Shown piece after piece: positions 7,627 to 15,937 of a stretch of DNA of 64,000 nucleotides. A model generated the notes under the pieces. The model saw only the letters and a list, made by a program, of their open reading frames with translations. It ran no database searches and was not told the DNA's origin. The DNA is from CSP1-5 sp964558395 (GTDB taxonomy: Bacteria > Methylomirabilota > Methylomirabilia > Methylomirabilales > CSP1-5): NCBI GenBank assembly GCA_964558395.1, contig CAZLDS010000010.1, forward strand, positions 12,767-76,766, in the 5' to 3' direction. The translations under genes and the position numbers were made by a program. The number at the start of each line of letters is the position of its first letter. The first letter of the stretch is position 1.

Positions 7627-8577
7627 TTACTCGAGCGGGATGCGGCCCTTGTTTGTCCTGAGCCACATGTTGAAGGTTTGGAGTGAAGGGTTGAGGACAC
7701 GAGCGACCTCGACGTTGCGCGCGCCGCAATAGACGTGCTCGAAGTCGCACTTGAACTGGAACATGTTGCCGAGATCTTCGGCCCCCGGAAAACCGAAGCC
7801 GCGGTACACCTCGGGGGCCACGTCGTTATAGCGGACCTCTCGCCCCAGCGCCCTGGTGAGGGCGGCCGCCATCTGCGCTCCGGTCAAGTGCTCGCCCGCC
7901 ACGCCAATGGTCTTGCCGATGAACTCGCGGCCCTTCTTGAAGATGCCGAGGGCACACTTGCCGATGTCCTCGGTGGCAATGCCCGGAAGCTTCTTGTCGC
8001 CCATGGGCAGGGTGATCACAAGCTTGCCGTCGGGGCCCTTCTTGGGGCCAGTGCCGAAGTAGATCATGTTCTCCCAGTAAAAAGAGGTCAACAGAAACGT
8101 GGTCGGCACTCCCAGCTCCCGAAATACCTGATCGGCTTCGCTCTTCCCTTCGAAGTGCGGCACCTTGTGCTTGCCCATCAGGGTCGGCATGCGGTCGTCG
8201 CTGAGCGGCACCCACTTGCGGGGGTCCTCGAACGTGGACCAAATGACGTGTTGCAGGCTGGCGTGCTTCGCCGCCTCGGCCATGGCCTTGCCCTGTGCAA
8301 ACTCCTTCTCGGGTGACATGTGCTCCCAGAAAAATGTGACGCAGAACGCCCCGTAGGCGCCGGCGAACGCCTTTTTGAGGCTCTCGATGTCGTCGACGTC
8401 GGCCGCGACAACCTCAGCGCCCAGTTTTGCCATCTCCCTCGCTTTGTTCGAGTTGAGGTTTCTCGTCAGTGCCCGTGCGTTGAAATCGCTCTTCACATCG
8501 CCCACGATGGCGCGAACCAAGCCGCCACCCTGGGCACCGGTGGCACCCACCACCGCGATGACCTTTTTCCCCGCCAT
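7627..8577 (-). CDS. NmrA/HSCARG-like NAD(P)-binding protein
   Basis: This 316-residue cytoplasmic Rossmann-fold protein has the N-terminal dinucleotide motif VVGATGAQGGGLVRAI, followed by an atypical SDR fold of the NmrA-like family: ARALTRNLNS, then KLGAEVVAADVDD, then FCVTFFWEHMS. The active-site Tyr-Lys pair of classical SDRs is not evident, as is usual for NmrA proteins, which sense the NADP(H) ratio or reduce quinone-like substrates. ATG 8577 follows AGGAGG. Its distant relative at 57170-58054 is the other NAD(P)-binding atypical SDR of the window. Confidence 0.88.
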   Translation of the reverse strand: MAGKKVIAVVGATGAQGGGLVRAIVGDVKSDFNARALTRNLNSNKAREMAKLGAEVVAADVDDIESLKKAFAGAYGAFCVTFFWEHMSPEKEFAQGKAMAEAAKHASLQHVIWSTFEDPRKWVPLSDDRMPTLMGKHKVPHFEGKSEADQVFRELGVPTTFLLTSFYWENMIYFGTGPKKGPDGKLVITLPMGDKKLPGIATEDIGKCALGIFKKGREFIGKTIGVAGEHLTGAQMAAALTRALGREVRYNDVAPEVYRGFGFPGAEDLGNMFQFKCDFEHVYCGARNVEVARVLNPSLQTFNMWLRTNKGRIPLE

Positions 8578-8704
8578 GATGATCCTCCTTTACCCCCAAA
8601 GACCAACCGTCGTCTAGTGCAACACCCTCCATCCTCTTTCCATTCAATTTGCTGGAAGAGAGTAAACTGGCGCGAGGACGAAACGGCGTAAGGAGTTCTA
8701 AGGC

Positions 8705-9178
8705 TCAGGCGAGGCGCAGCTGAGCGAGTGTTGCGCGAGCACCACTCTTACTGATGTCCGGCAGAATTTGTAATTCGAGTGCCCTGACCCCGTTGAGTTC
8801 GACGCCATAGTCCTCAGTTTGTCGGGTCGTGTCAGGCGGACTAAAGGTATACTGCTGACGTAGAATCTCTCGGAGACCTCCCCCGCCACTCGGTAACCAG
8901 CGCAACACGAACTCTTGTGTGCGCGCTTGATCCTCCTCGTGGAACACGAGAAGAATACGCGTAAGTGCGTGCGGGTGGTCAAAAATGATCCGGATCGTCT
9001 GCTCTCCGGGGTGTGCTGCCTGCCAACCAGGTCCAATGCCGGGTATCAGTGCTGATTCGATGGGGCGTTCCGCACTTTCGGATGTGACCTCGACGCGTGT
9101 CAGGCGTTCCAGATCCAACCACTCTTGACCTCCGGCTGAGCCGGTTTCAGGGACCTGACCGACGACCTTTTTGCGCAT
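8705..9178 (-). CDS. hypothetical protein with discoidin-like beta-sandwich features
   Basis: This 157-residue protein has no signal peptide. Its body reads as a beta sandwich: LTRVEVTSESAERPIESAL, then QTIRIIFDHPHALTRILLVF, then EFVLRWLPSGGGGLREI, ending VRALELQILPDISK. The pattern of strand, RILLVF and late LELQILPD resembles F5/8-type (galactose-binding-like) domains, but this is only a resemblance. ATG 9178 was chosen over GTG 9193 because GGTGG lies 6 bases upstream. Function unknown. Confidence 0.6.
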   Translation of the reverse strand: MRKKVVGQVPETGSAGGQEWLDLERLTRVEVTSESAERPIESALIPGIGPGWQAAHPGEQTIRIIFDHPHALTRILLVFHEEDQARTQEFVLRWLPSGGGGLREILRQQYTFSPPDTTRQTEDYGVELNGVRALELQILPDISKSGARATLAQLRLA

Positions 9179-9201
9179 CAGTATCCACCCCACAGCCCCT
9201 T

Positions 9202-9564
9202 CTAGAGGCTACGCTTCCTGGCGCGAATGTTGCGGCGACTGCCCTTTGACTTAAATCCCCCCAAGCCGCGAGACATTCCGAATGACCCGGTGTCAGCAAA
9301 GACGGGTGGGCGTCGTCGCCGCTCCTCCGCTTCGTTGACACGAATACTCCTCCCCTTGAACTCGTAGCCGTCAAACTTCTCGATGGCCTTTGCGGCAGCC
9401 GCCTCCTCATTGAATTCGATGAAGGCGAATCCTCGTGGACGACCGGTATTGCGGTCGGTTGGCAGAAACACTCCTGCCACCTCGCCCAGTTCAGAGAACA
9501 GACTTTCCAGCTCGCTCTCTGTCGTATCAAAGCTCAAGTTACCCACGAACACTTTGGCGCTGAT
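9202..9564 (-). CDS. RNA-binding protein with one RRM domain
   Basis: The protein is a single RNA-recognition motif (about residues 3-80) with a basic C-terminal tail. RNP2 is VFVGNLS, and RNP1 is RGFAFIEF with its two aromatic RNA-contacting residues. The tail (SKGSRRNIRARKRSL) should add RNA affinity. Bacterial RRM proteins of this size resemble the cyanobacterial Rbp cold-shock proteins. The start is odd. AGGAGG (9575-9570) lies 5 bases before an ATC at 9564 that begins I/M-S-A-K-V-F, the usual family N-terminus. The first conventional start, GTG 9552, is 17 bases from AGGAGG and would trim the first strand. I give the ATC start; GTG 9552 is the conservative choice. Confidence 0.85.
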   Translation of the reverse strand: MSAKVFVGNLSFDTTESELESLFSELGEVAGVFLPTDRNTGRPRGFAFIEFNEEAAAAKAIEKFDGYEFKGRSIRVNEAEERRRRPPVFADTGSFGMSRGLGGFKSKGSRRNIRARKRSL

Positions 9565-9632
9565 GACGGCCTCCTCTCGCGTGGATTATTGATCGTACTT
9601 CCCTCTCTTGCCGGCCCATGTCGGCATACCGT

Positions 9633-9661
9633 ACTCTAGCGCAGTAACGGTAACATTGCAA
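9633..9661 (-). promoter_or_regulatory. sigma-70-type promoter for the RRM gene
   Basis: Minus strand TTGCAA (9661-9656) and TAGAGT (9638-9633) with a 17-base spacer. The leader before the RRM frame would be about 60 bases. Confidence 0.4.
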
Positions 9662-9694
9662 CTTACGACTGATCTTCTATCGGCTTTCAATCGT

Positions 9695-10621
9695 TTAGAG
9701 TGACTCAAAATATTTAATCATGCGCTCGCGGATTTTGGCATCCGGTAAGCGCCCGTACCCGGCCGTCATATTATCGACCATGTGCTCGGGCTTTGATGTC
9801 GCTGGGATCACGTTGGTTACGTGCGGGTGTGACACCACAAACTTGAGGAAAAATTGTGCCCAACTTGTGCAATCGAACTCGGCTGCCCACAGTGGCAGTT
9901 GTTTCCCTTTGACGGTGTCAAACATTTGGCTACGTTGGAAGGGACGGTTGATCACCGTAGCGATCCCCTTGTCGGCCGCAAGAGGGAAAATCCGTTGTTC
10001 GGCGACACGGTTGACCAGGTTATAACTGAACTGGACGAAATCCAACGGTGTCGCTTGCATGACCTTTTCGAACTCTGTATGTCGACTGCCATGTGAGGTG
10101 GTGATCCCCAGATAGCGGATCTTTCCTTGTGCTTTCCACTCTCGTAGAGTGTGAATATGGGTTTGCCAATCGTGGAGATTATGGATCTGCATGAGGTCGA
10201 TCACCTTGACGCCCATCCGTCGCATCGATTCCTGCATTTGTGCGATCCCAGATTCTTTTCCGTTTGTCCAGACTTTTGTCGCAACGAACAACCCCTCGGT
10301 GTTCTTGGTCGTTTTGAGTAAATCGCCCACCAGGCTCTCGGCCGGACCGTACATCGGGGACGAATCGATCAATTGGCCGCCATGATCGAAGAAGGCTTGC
10401 ATGACCTCGCCCAGTTGCTGCTTCAGGACATCATTGCTGAACGTCCGGGATGTCCCCATGCCGATGACAGACAATTGCTCGCCGGATGATGGGATTGGGC
10501 GCTTGATCACACCCGTTTGTGCAGCCAACAACTCATGCGGGCGGAATGCCACGAGTACTGACAGCGCACACGTGGCTTTCAAGAAACGTCTCCGTGAGAT
10601 GGCGATCTCAGGTACCTTCAT
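9695..10621 (-). CDS. periplasmic (Tat-exported) aldo/keto reductase
   Basis: This 308-residue protein starts with a twin-arginine signal (ISRRRFLKATCALSVLVAF), so it is probably exported folded. The rest is an aldo/keto reductase TIM barrel: IGMGTSRTF, then LIDSSPMYGPAE containing the catalytic Asp and Tyr, VATKVWTNG with the catalytic Lys, IDLMQIHNLHDW with the catalytic His, and a C-terminal cofactor region NVIPATSKPEH. NAD(P)H-dependent reduction is the family reaction, which is unusual in a compartment poor in NADPH, so cofactor or location deserves checking. ATG 10621 has GAGG close upstream; upstream in-frame sequence to 10729 lacks a signal. Confidence 0.85.
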   Translation of the reverse strand: MKVPEIAISRRRFLKATCALSVLVAFRPHELLAAQTGVIKRPIPSSGEQLSVIGMGTSRTFSNDVLKQQLGEVMQAFFDHGGQLIDSSPMYGPAESLVGDLLKTTKNTEGLFVATKVWTNGKESGIAQMQESMRRMGVKVIDLMQIHNLHDWQTHIHTLREWKAQGKIRYLGITTSHGSRHTEFEKVMQATPLDFVQFSYNLVNRVAEQRIFPLAADKGIATVINRPFQRSQMFDTVKGKQLPLWAAEFDCTSWAQFFLKFVVSHPHVTNVIPATSKPEHMVDNMTAGYGRLPDAKIRERMIKYFESL

Positions 10622-10798
10622 CGCCTCATTGTTCCATCGTCCAGACAGACCGCTGAGATGACGATCCGCTCTAACTTGCATTGTAGTCGGCGTCCACGGG
10701 CAGCCATACGAGTCACTCGCGGTATACACCCTGAGGATATTGCCCTATTGTGATCCCACGCGCTACCCGAGTCAAGAAAAAGGAGACTGTTCTTTTCT

Positions 10799-10830
10799 AA
10801 AAAAGCAGCGACCCGCCAGAAGCGGGCCGC
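10799..10830 (-). terminator. Rho-independent terminator of the histone-like gene
   Basis: On the minus strand, a 9-bp GC-rich stem (GCGGCCCGC / GCGGGTCGC, one G-U pair, 5-base loop) is followed by TGC and six T residues. It lies 30 bp after the stop at 10860. Confidence 0.85.
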
Positions 10831-10859
10831 CACAGAGTGATGGGACAGACGTGGGCGTC

Positions 10860-11135
10860 CTAGCGACGCTTGCCGAGCCTCTTCCGCTTGACCAACGCCC
10901 AGAGCTTCTTCGTCATCACAGAGGGTCCGATGGGCGCGCTCCCAAAGACCGACTCCAACGTCTCCTTGCGCCCCTTGAAGCTGATCGAATAGCCTCCGAA
11001 CGCCTTTTTCGTCTTGGTCCCCTTGGTCTTCTTCCTGGCCTTCGCTCTGGTCCTCTTCCTCGCTTTCGGCCTGGTCTTCTTCCTCGCCTTCGGTTTGGTT
11101 CTCTTCTTCGCCTTCGCCCTCTTCTTCTTCGCCAT
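10860..11135 (-). CDS. lysine/arginine-rich histone-like protein
   Basis: This 91-residue, extremely basic protein has two parts. Residues 1-45 are a low-complexity Lys/Arg/Ala/Thr tail built from a roughly 8-residue repeat (KARKKTRP, KARKRTRA, KARKKTKG). Residues 46-91 form a compact basic domain (GGYSISFKGRKETLESVF, then TKKLWALVKRKRLGK) whose last helix resembles the end of a SWIB/MDM2 fold. Basic tails of this kind bind DNA non-specifically (compare AlgP, Hc1 and mycobacterial HupB tails). GGAGGGG is 4 bases before the ATG, and the gene has its own promoter and terminator, so it is a monocistronic unit. DNA compaction is inferred. Confidence 0.75.
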   Translation of the reverse strand: MAKKKRAKAKKRTKPKARKKTRPKARKRTRAKARKKTKGTKTKKAFGGYSISFKGRKETLESVFGSAPIGPSVMTKKLWALVKRKRLGKRR

Positions 11136-11185
11136 TCACCCCTCCTTCGTGTTGGTGGTCAAGAGCCCCATCACCTCTTAGGGGT

Positions 11186-11213
11186 CTTATACCATATATA
11201 GGACGGGGAGCAA
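11186..11213 (-). promoter_or_regulatory. promoter for the histone-like gene
   Basis: Minus strand TTGCTC (11213-11208) and TATAAG (11191-11186) with a 16-base AT-rich spacer. The leader would be about 45 bases. Confidence 0.45.
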
Positions 11214-11266
11214 GCAAAAAATACTACCTGTAGGGGTGGCACCATCCGGAAAATACCTGGGGGGTA

Positions 11267-12745
11267 TCATCGGTCGCCGGGAGGAGACGGGGGGTTCGTT
11301 GTCCCTGTCTTACGGATACGGTAGACAAAGCGGCGCGCGCTTCGCACGAAATCGGGCGAGTTGTGGTACGCCCCGATCTCGTCAAGCACGTACTCGTCTG
11401 GCACCGCACCTTTCGGAAGTGGCTCCCGGAGCACCAATACGTAGAGCGGTGTATCGGGTTGCTCCTCGCGTAGCCAACTGGCAAGCTTCTCGTGATCGAC
11501 TGAGTGGACCGCAAGCTTTTCACGATGTAAGTAAAAGTGTCCCCCCAGCGTATCCAGCCCACCGTCGACAATCACGAGTTGGTCTGTGAAATCCTCCTGT
11601 CGACCGAGTGCGAGTGCCGCCTCGACCGGACCGCGTTGGGGATACCAGAAGCTCACGAGCACGAAGGCGACCAGATATGCGGCCACGAAAAGATGTCGAT
11701 GGACGCTCCGCAGCCTCGGCTCCGACAGCTCTCGGTATAGGAGAACGGACGCATACACGACGAGCAGCAGAATCAGGCCCGGGATGATGAAACGGAATTG
11801 CTTCCGCGCCACGAGATTGTGCACAAAGATATAGAAAACCGCGGCGGCGAAAACGAGCGGCAGCCGTCGACTGCCTTTCACCAGCGCACGGAACCCACTC
11901 CGAAGAAACGGGGGCACGAGAATCAGGGCGCCACACAGGTATGCCACATACAGCCACACCGGCTGCACACCGAACTGGCTCGCGCGGCCTTGGAAAAAAT
12001 TGTAATCAAGGTACTGGAAAGGGCTGTGGAGAAATCCCCCCCACGTAAAGACGTCCACGAGGCCTTGCATCGTAACCATGACCGCCACCCCAAGGGACAG
12101 GAAAACGCAGGCGCGCCAGCGCTTTTCCAGCAAGCCAAAGACGAGAAGCACCGGACCAAACAGCGCGTCCTGGAAACGGCATGAAAACGCCAGTCCAAGG
12201 AGGAGACCGGAAAACAGCGGCCAGAGAGGAGCGGGACCATAGAAGAGGAAGACCGCGGCGAGCGACAGTCCCACCGCGAACGTGGGACCGGTCGGTTGGA
12301 CTCCAGCATAGACAACCAACGGATTGCAGGCGATGAACAAAAGGAGTGCGCGCTGCATGCTCCAACCCTTCCAGCGAACGATGAGCATCCACAGCGCGGC
12401 GAGCGGAAGCAGGGATATCACACCATGTATGAAGCGGGTGGCAACCATCATACTGTTTGGGTCCGTGATTCCGATCCATGTGATGGCCTTGAATATGCTG
12501 GCAAGTATCCCGGGATATACCCAGGATCGTAAGCCATCGACGTATTCGTAGGGTCGGAACCAGCTAGCGTCAAACGCAATATGGTAGGCTGGATCGACGT
12601 ACTGGAACTGATGATCAATGAAGTGGTAGCCCCGGCTGAAGAAAATGGCGGGCAGACGAGCGAGGAACGCCAAAAGCAAGAAGTTGCGGAGCGTGATCTC
12701 TCCCGGCTCAAAGGCTTTCCGCATCCATCGGACGAGATCATACAC
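11267..12745 (-). CDS. Alg9/PIG-B-like membrane mannosyltransferase (GT22 type)
   Basis: This 492-residue protein has about ten hydrophobic segments and a short cytoplasmic C-terminus. The N-terminal pattern HFIDHQFQYVDPAYH followed by GLRSWVYPG is the signature of Alg9-like (GT22, GT-C fold) enzymes. In these an acidic pair in the first periplasmic loop receives sugar from a polyprenyl-phosphate donor. The start is GTG 12745, with GGAG about 10 bases upstream; ATG at 12724 is an alternative. It follows the GT2-GtrA gene with a 33 bp gap on the same strand. That gene probably makes the polyprenyl-phosphate sugar used here. Confidence 0.85.
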   Translation of the reverse strand: MYDLVRWMRKAFEPGEITLRNFLLLAFLARLPAIFFSRGYHFIDHQFQYVDPAYHIAFDASWFRPYEYVDGLRSWVYPGILASIFKAITWIGITDPNSMMVATRFIHGVISLLPLAALWMLIVRWKGWSMQRALLLFIACNPLVVYAGVQPTGPTFAVGLSLAAVFLFYGPAPLWPLFSGLLLGLAFSCRFQDALFGPVLLVFGLLEKRWRACVFLSLGVAVMVTMQGLVDVFTWGGFLHSPFQYLDYNFFQGRASQFGVQPVWLYVAYLCGALILVPPFLRSGFRALVKGSRRLPLVFAAAVFYIFVHNLVARKQFRFIIPGLILLLVVYASVLLYRELSEPRLRSVHRHLFVAAYLVAFVLVSFWYPQRGPVEAALALGRQEDFTDQLVIVDGGLDTLGGHFYLHREKLAVHSVDHEKLASWLREEQPDTPLYVLVLREPLPKGAVPDEYVLDEIGAYHNSPDFVRSARRFVYRIRKTGTTNPPSPPGDR

Positions 12746-12778
12746 GGAGAATTGACTCCAGAGGCTGAAGGTCAGTGG

Positions 12779-13873
12779 TCATGCCTTCCGAGGCACTCGC
12801 CATGTGTACACTGCCGACACAGCGTAATTCCAGACGGCGCCGACAAGGGCCCCGGCGAGTCCGGCCACCCACCACTGCTCTCCCGTCCCATATATGTATG
12901 ACGCCACACCAATATTGGCAAGGGCTCCAACGGAACACACCGCGTAAAATGACAACAATCCCAGGAAAAGCGCCGACCCCCGAAGCCGGATATCGCGATA
13001 GGTGAAGAGATTGTTCAACAGATAGTTGTTGGTCATGGCGACCAGTGTCGCCAGCGCCTGTGATATCTCGAAGTTGATCTTGAGTAACTGAAAGGCGATG
13101 GCCAGGATACCCACGTGCACCGCGAGACCAAGTAGGCCCACCGCCGAGAACAAGATGAAACGGACCGGGACCATACGTCCTATCATCTTGTCAAGAAGCA
13201 AGATGAGGTATTCCCAAGCGACAGTGGGATCAAGCTTGCTGATACCCGCCCGCCGGGTTCCAAACTCGTATGGCAGTTCCTTGACCCGGAGGCCCCTCGG
13301 CGAGGAAGCCAGGATGTCAAACAAGATCTTAAAACCAATGCCCGACAGCTTGCGCACCGCACCCTGAAAGACATCACGATCGAGCATGAAAAATCCACTC
13401 ATCGGGTCGCTAACTTCGGTCTTCATCACCCACCGGCTCATTCGGACCGCAAGGCGGCTAATAGTCTGTCGCGACGTTTCCCACTCACCGACGCCGGCGC
13501 CCTCGACATACCGACTGCCAATGACGAGGTCCGCTTCGCCATGCTTCAACGCCTCCAGCATCCGAGGTAACAACGCCTCGTCGTGCTGCATGTCAGCGTC
13601 CATCACGGCCAGATACGGTGCCGAGCTCGCAAGCATCCCTTCGATGCAGGCACTCGAAAGTCCGCGCCGACCAATGCGCTGCACGCAGCGCACCCGCCGG
13701 TTCGTCGCGCCAATATTCCTCACGAGGTCCGCGGTACCATCAACGGAATCGTCGTCGACGAAGATGACCTCCCACTCGACCCCGGAGAGAGCACTCCCGA
13801 GCTTGCCGATGAGCGCAACGATATTGTCGCGCTCGTTCACCGTGGGAACGATGACCGACAATTCAACGGACAT
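12779..13873 (-). CDS. polyprenyl-phosphate glycosyltransferase (GT2) fused to GtrA membrane domain
   Basis: This 364-residue protein has an N-terminal GT-A domain of the dolichol-phosphate mannose synthase type (residues about 1-230): SVIVPTVNERDNI, then EVIFVDDDSVDGT and the metal-binding VMDADMQHD. A C-terminal GtrA domain of four membrane helices follows (about 240-360; RFILFSAVGLLGL, then MTNNYLLNNLFTYR). The enzyme should move a sugar from a nucleotide donor onto polyprenyl phosphate, and the GtrA part may flip or anchor the product. ATG 13873 has GGAG 3-4 bases upstream. It forms a pair with the GT22-type enzyme downstream. Confidence 0.9.
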   Translation of the reverse strand: MSVELSVIVPTVNERDNIVALIGKLGSALSGVEWEVIFVDDDSVDGTADLVRNIGATNRRVRCVQRIGRRGLSSACIEGMLASSAPYLAVMDADMQHDEALLPRMLEALKHGEADLVIGSRYVEGAGVGEWETSRQTISRLAVRMSRWVMKTEVSDPMSGFFMLDRDVFQGAVRKLSGIGFKILFDILASSPRGLRVKELPYEFGTRRAGISKLDPTVAWEYLILLLDKMIGRMVPVRFILFSAVGLLGLAVHVGILAIAFQLLKINFEISQALATLVAMTNNYLLNNLFTYRDIRLRGSALFLGLLSFYAVCSVGALANIGVASYIYGTGEQWWVAGLAGALVGAVWNYAVSAVYTWRVPRKA

Positions 13874-14191
13874 ACTCTCCACCACAACGATGCTTGGATG
13901 AGAAAACCCTGTACGATCGCTCAGGTTTCAGACCAAACCAAAACAATGCGCCTTATTGTTGCCGCGCCCGCCACCGGGGTCAAGCCAATTTCCTCGCCCT
14001 CCTCGTTGACATGTTTACCCATCGCTTCGTCGATTTCCGGGGCACAGCCCATGTTCCCACGCTTGACACCTCTGATGCCGTGAGAGATACTGGGAAGTTG
14101 TGAAGCTCCCTCCACAAATACACTGATGAGCTACTTTATGTAATCGTTATAACCTACTGATAGTAAAGCTTTACAGTCCCAGGAGATGATC
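13874..14191. other. intergenic region between divergent genes
   Basis: No convincing gene. A minus-strand open frame around 13921-14115 lacks a good ribosome site and family features. AT-rich sequence around 14120-14180, with a TATAAC-like hexamer, is the likely promoter area of the selenoprotein gene. Confidence 0.5.
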
Positions 14192-15676
14192 ATGCCCAAC
14201 GAGGTTCCACGCCATACGATTCGGGCACCCGAGTTTCCTGCGAGCGTCGAGTGGCTAAACACCGATCGGCCCTTCAGCTTGATGGAACTCCGGGGGAAAG
14301 TCGTCCTTCTCGACTTCTGGACCTACGCCTGAATCAACTGCATGCACGTGCTACCAGAGCTGGAGGCTCTGGAAAAAGCGTTTCCCACCGAACTAGTGGT
14401 CATCGGGGTGCATTCTGCCAAGTTCCCGAACGAACGGGAGGCGCGGAATATCCGACAGGCCATCCTCCGCCACGGACTGACGCATCCGGTCGTCAACGAT
14501 GACCAGTTCGTCATCTGGCGCAGCTATGCGGTTCGTGCCTGGCCAACCCTCGTCCTGATTGACCCTCAGGGGTACATTGTCACGATGGTCGCCGGTGAGG
14601 GACACGGCAGTCGTCTGCGCCATCTCGTCGCCGAGTTAATCCACGAGCATCGCTCACAGGGAACCTTCAAGGAAGACGCCATCGTTTTCCACCGCGACCA
14701 GATGCCCGAAACCGCCCTCGCCTTTCCAGCGAAGATTCTGGCCGACGGCGGCGACAAGCGCCTCATGATCTCGGATACCGGCCACCATCGGATTGTGATC
14801 AGCGATCTGCACGGCACAATTGTCGAGTGTGCGGGCACGGGCAAACCGGGAGCCACCGATGGATCCTTCGGGGAGGCCACCTTTCGCTCACCGCACGGCC
14901 TAGCGGCGGCCGGAATGTTTCTGTATGTCGCCGATACGGAAAATCATCTGATTCGCCGCCTCGATCTCGACAAACGAACAGTTGAGACGATTGCAGGGAC
15001 CGGCCAGCAGGGCACTGCCATCCGGCAATGGGCGCCGGCTCGAGAACTGTCACTGAATTCTCCCTGGGACCTGTGTCTCATCGATGACAGACTGTTTGTG
15101 GCCATGGCGGGATGCCATCAGATCTGGGTGATGGATCTCCCCAAAGTGCGACTCGAGCTCTTTGCAGGGACAGGCCGCGAAACGATCGCCGATGGCCCAC
15201 GCTTAGACGGCGCCCTGGCCCAGCCAAGCGGACTTGCCACCGACGGGCAGATCCTCTACGTCGCGGATAGCGAGGTGAGCGCCGTTCGGGCCATCGACCT
15301 GGGGAGCCGAGGCTATCTCCAAACCCTGGTCGGCGAGGGGTTGTTTGTCTTCGGAGATCAAGACGGCATCGCGGAAGAGGTTCGCTTGCAACATCCCCTC
15401 GCCGTCGCGTGGAAGGGTGGCCAGATCTACGTGGCCGATAGTTACAACCACAAAATCAAGGTCCTCTACCCCACCATGAGGGCGGTGAAGACCCTGTTCG
15501 GGACGGGGCGGCCAGGAAACCAGGATGGGCCAGCCGCAGAGTTTTCCGAACCCGGAGGGCTCAGTGCCGCCGATGACCGGCTCTACATCGCGGATACGAA
15601 CAACCACAGGATCCGGGTTGCCGAACTCACTTCCGGCGAGGTCACGACCCTGAAACTTCTCATGCCAGGTCGTTAG
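14192..15676 (+). CDS. thioredoxin-fold NHL-repeat protein, probable selenoprotein (UxxC)
   Basis: Reading begins at ATG 14192, six bases after AGGAG, and gives 494 residues if the TGA at 14330-14332 (codon 47) is read as selenocysteine. The domain order is a thioredoxin/redoxin fold (residues about 10-150) and six-bladed NHL repeats (about 160-490; for example VADTENHLIRRL, VADSYNHKIKVL, IADTNNHRIRVA). The context of the stop is LLDFWTYA-TGA-INCMHVLP. Relatives of the NHLRC2 type have TYCCINC here, so the TGA replaces the first Cys of the CxxC pair and Cys50 is kept. The cis-Pro loop (VRAWPTLVLID) is intact. A hairpin fitting a bacterial SECIS follows. No signal peptide; a cytosolic thiol/selenol oxidoreductase role is inferred. 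The frame is otherwise undamaged, which argues against a pseudogene. Confidence 0.82.
14330..14372 (+). promoter_or_regulatory. selenocysteine codon and SECIS-like hairpin
   Basis: TGA at 14330-14332 is followed after 21 bases by a perfect 7-bp stem (CCAGAGC 14354-14360 with GCTCTGG 14366-14372) and a TGGAG loop. The loop starts 28 bases after the TGA and has a G at its second position. Both agree with the bacterial SECIS model (apical loop 16-37 bases from UGA, G among the first two loop bases). Confidence 0.7.
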
Positions 15677-15700
15677 CGGACATCGACGCGTACGAGAAAA

Positions 15701-15922
15701 ATGATGCGATCAATCCTTATCGAGGATACGGGTAGTTTTCTCCTGGTTGACTGCCCGATGGTAAAGCTCAAGGTCACCGTCGATGAATGCGAACGGTGCT
15801 CCCACCACCGTGGGAAGACGAAGTCAATCATGAAGGAGACGATCATCGGCGATCCTGAGCATCTCTTTGTCGCAGGATCCATCGACTGCAACTATTCTGA
15901 CGAATCGGACACGAAAGCCTAG
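15701..15922 (+). CDS. small cysteine-containing hypothetical protein
   Basis: This 73-residue frame starts at the tandem ATG 15701 and lies 24 bp after the selenoprotein stop on the same strand. It has a CERC pair (CxxC), two other Cys (LLVDCPMV, SIDCNYS) and two His just after the CxxC pair, which could bind a metal or form disulfides. No family was recognised. The ribosome site is weak (GAG 5 bases upstream). Its position between a thiol oxidoreductase and an aldo/keto reductase hints at a redox-linked unit, which is inference. Confidence 0.55.
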   Translation: MMRSILIEDTGSFLLVDCPMVKLKVTVDECERCSHHRGKTKSIMKETIIGDPEHLFVAGSIDCNYSDESDTKA

Positions 15923-15937
15923 GGGAATGGAGGAGAC

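Noticed and set aside
13921..14115. Minus-strand small gene upstream of the selenoprotein
   Set aside because: No family, poor ribosome site and no hydrophobic or cysteine pattern; it reads as a chance open frame.
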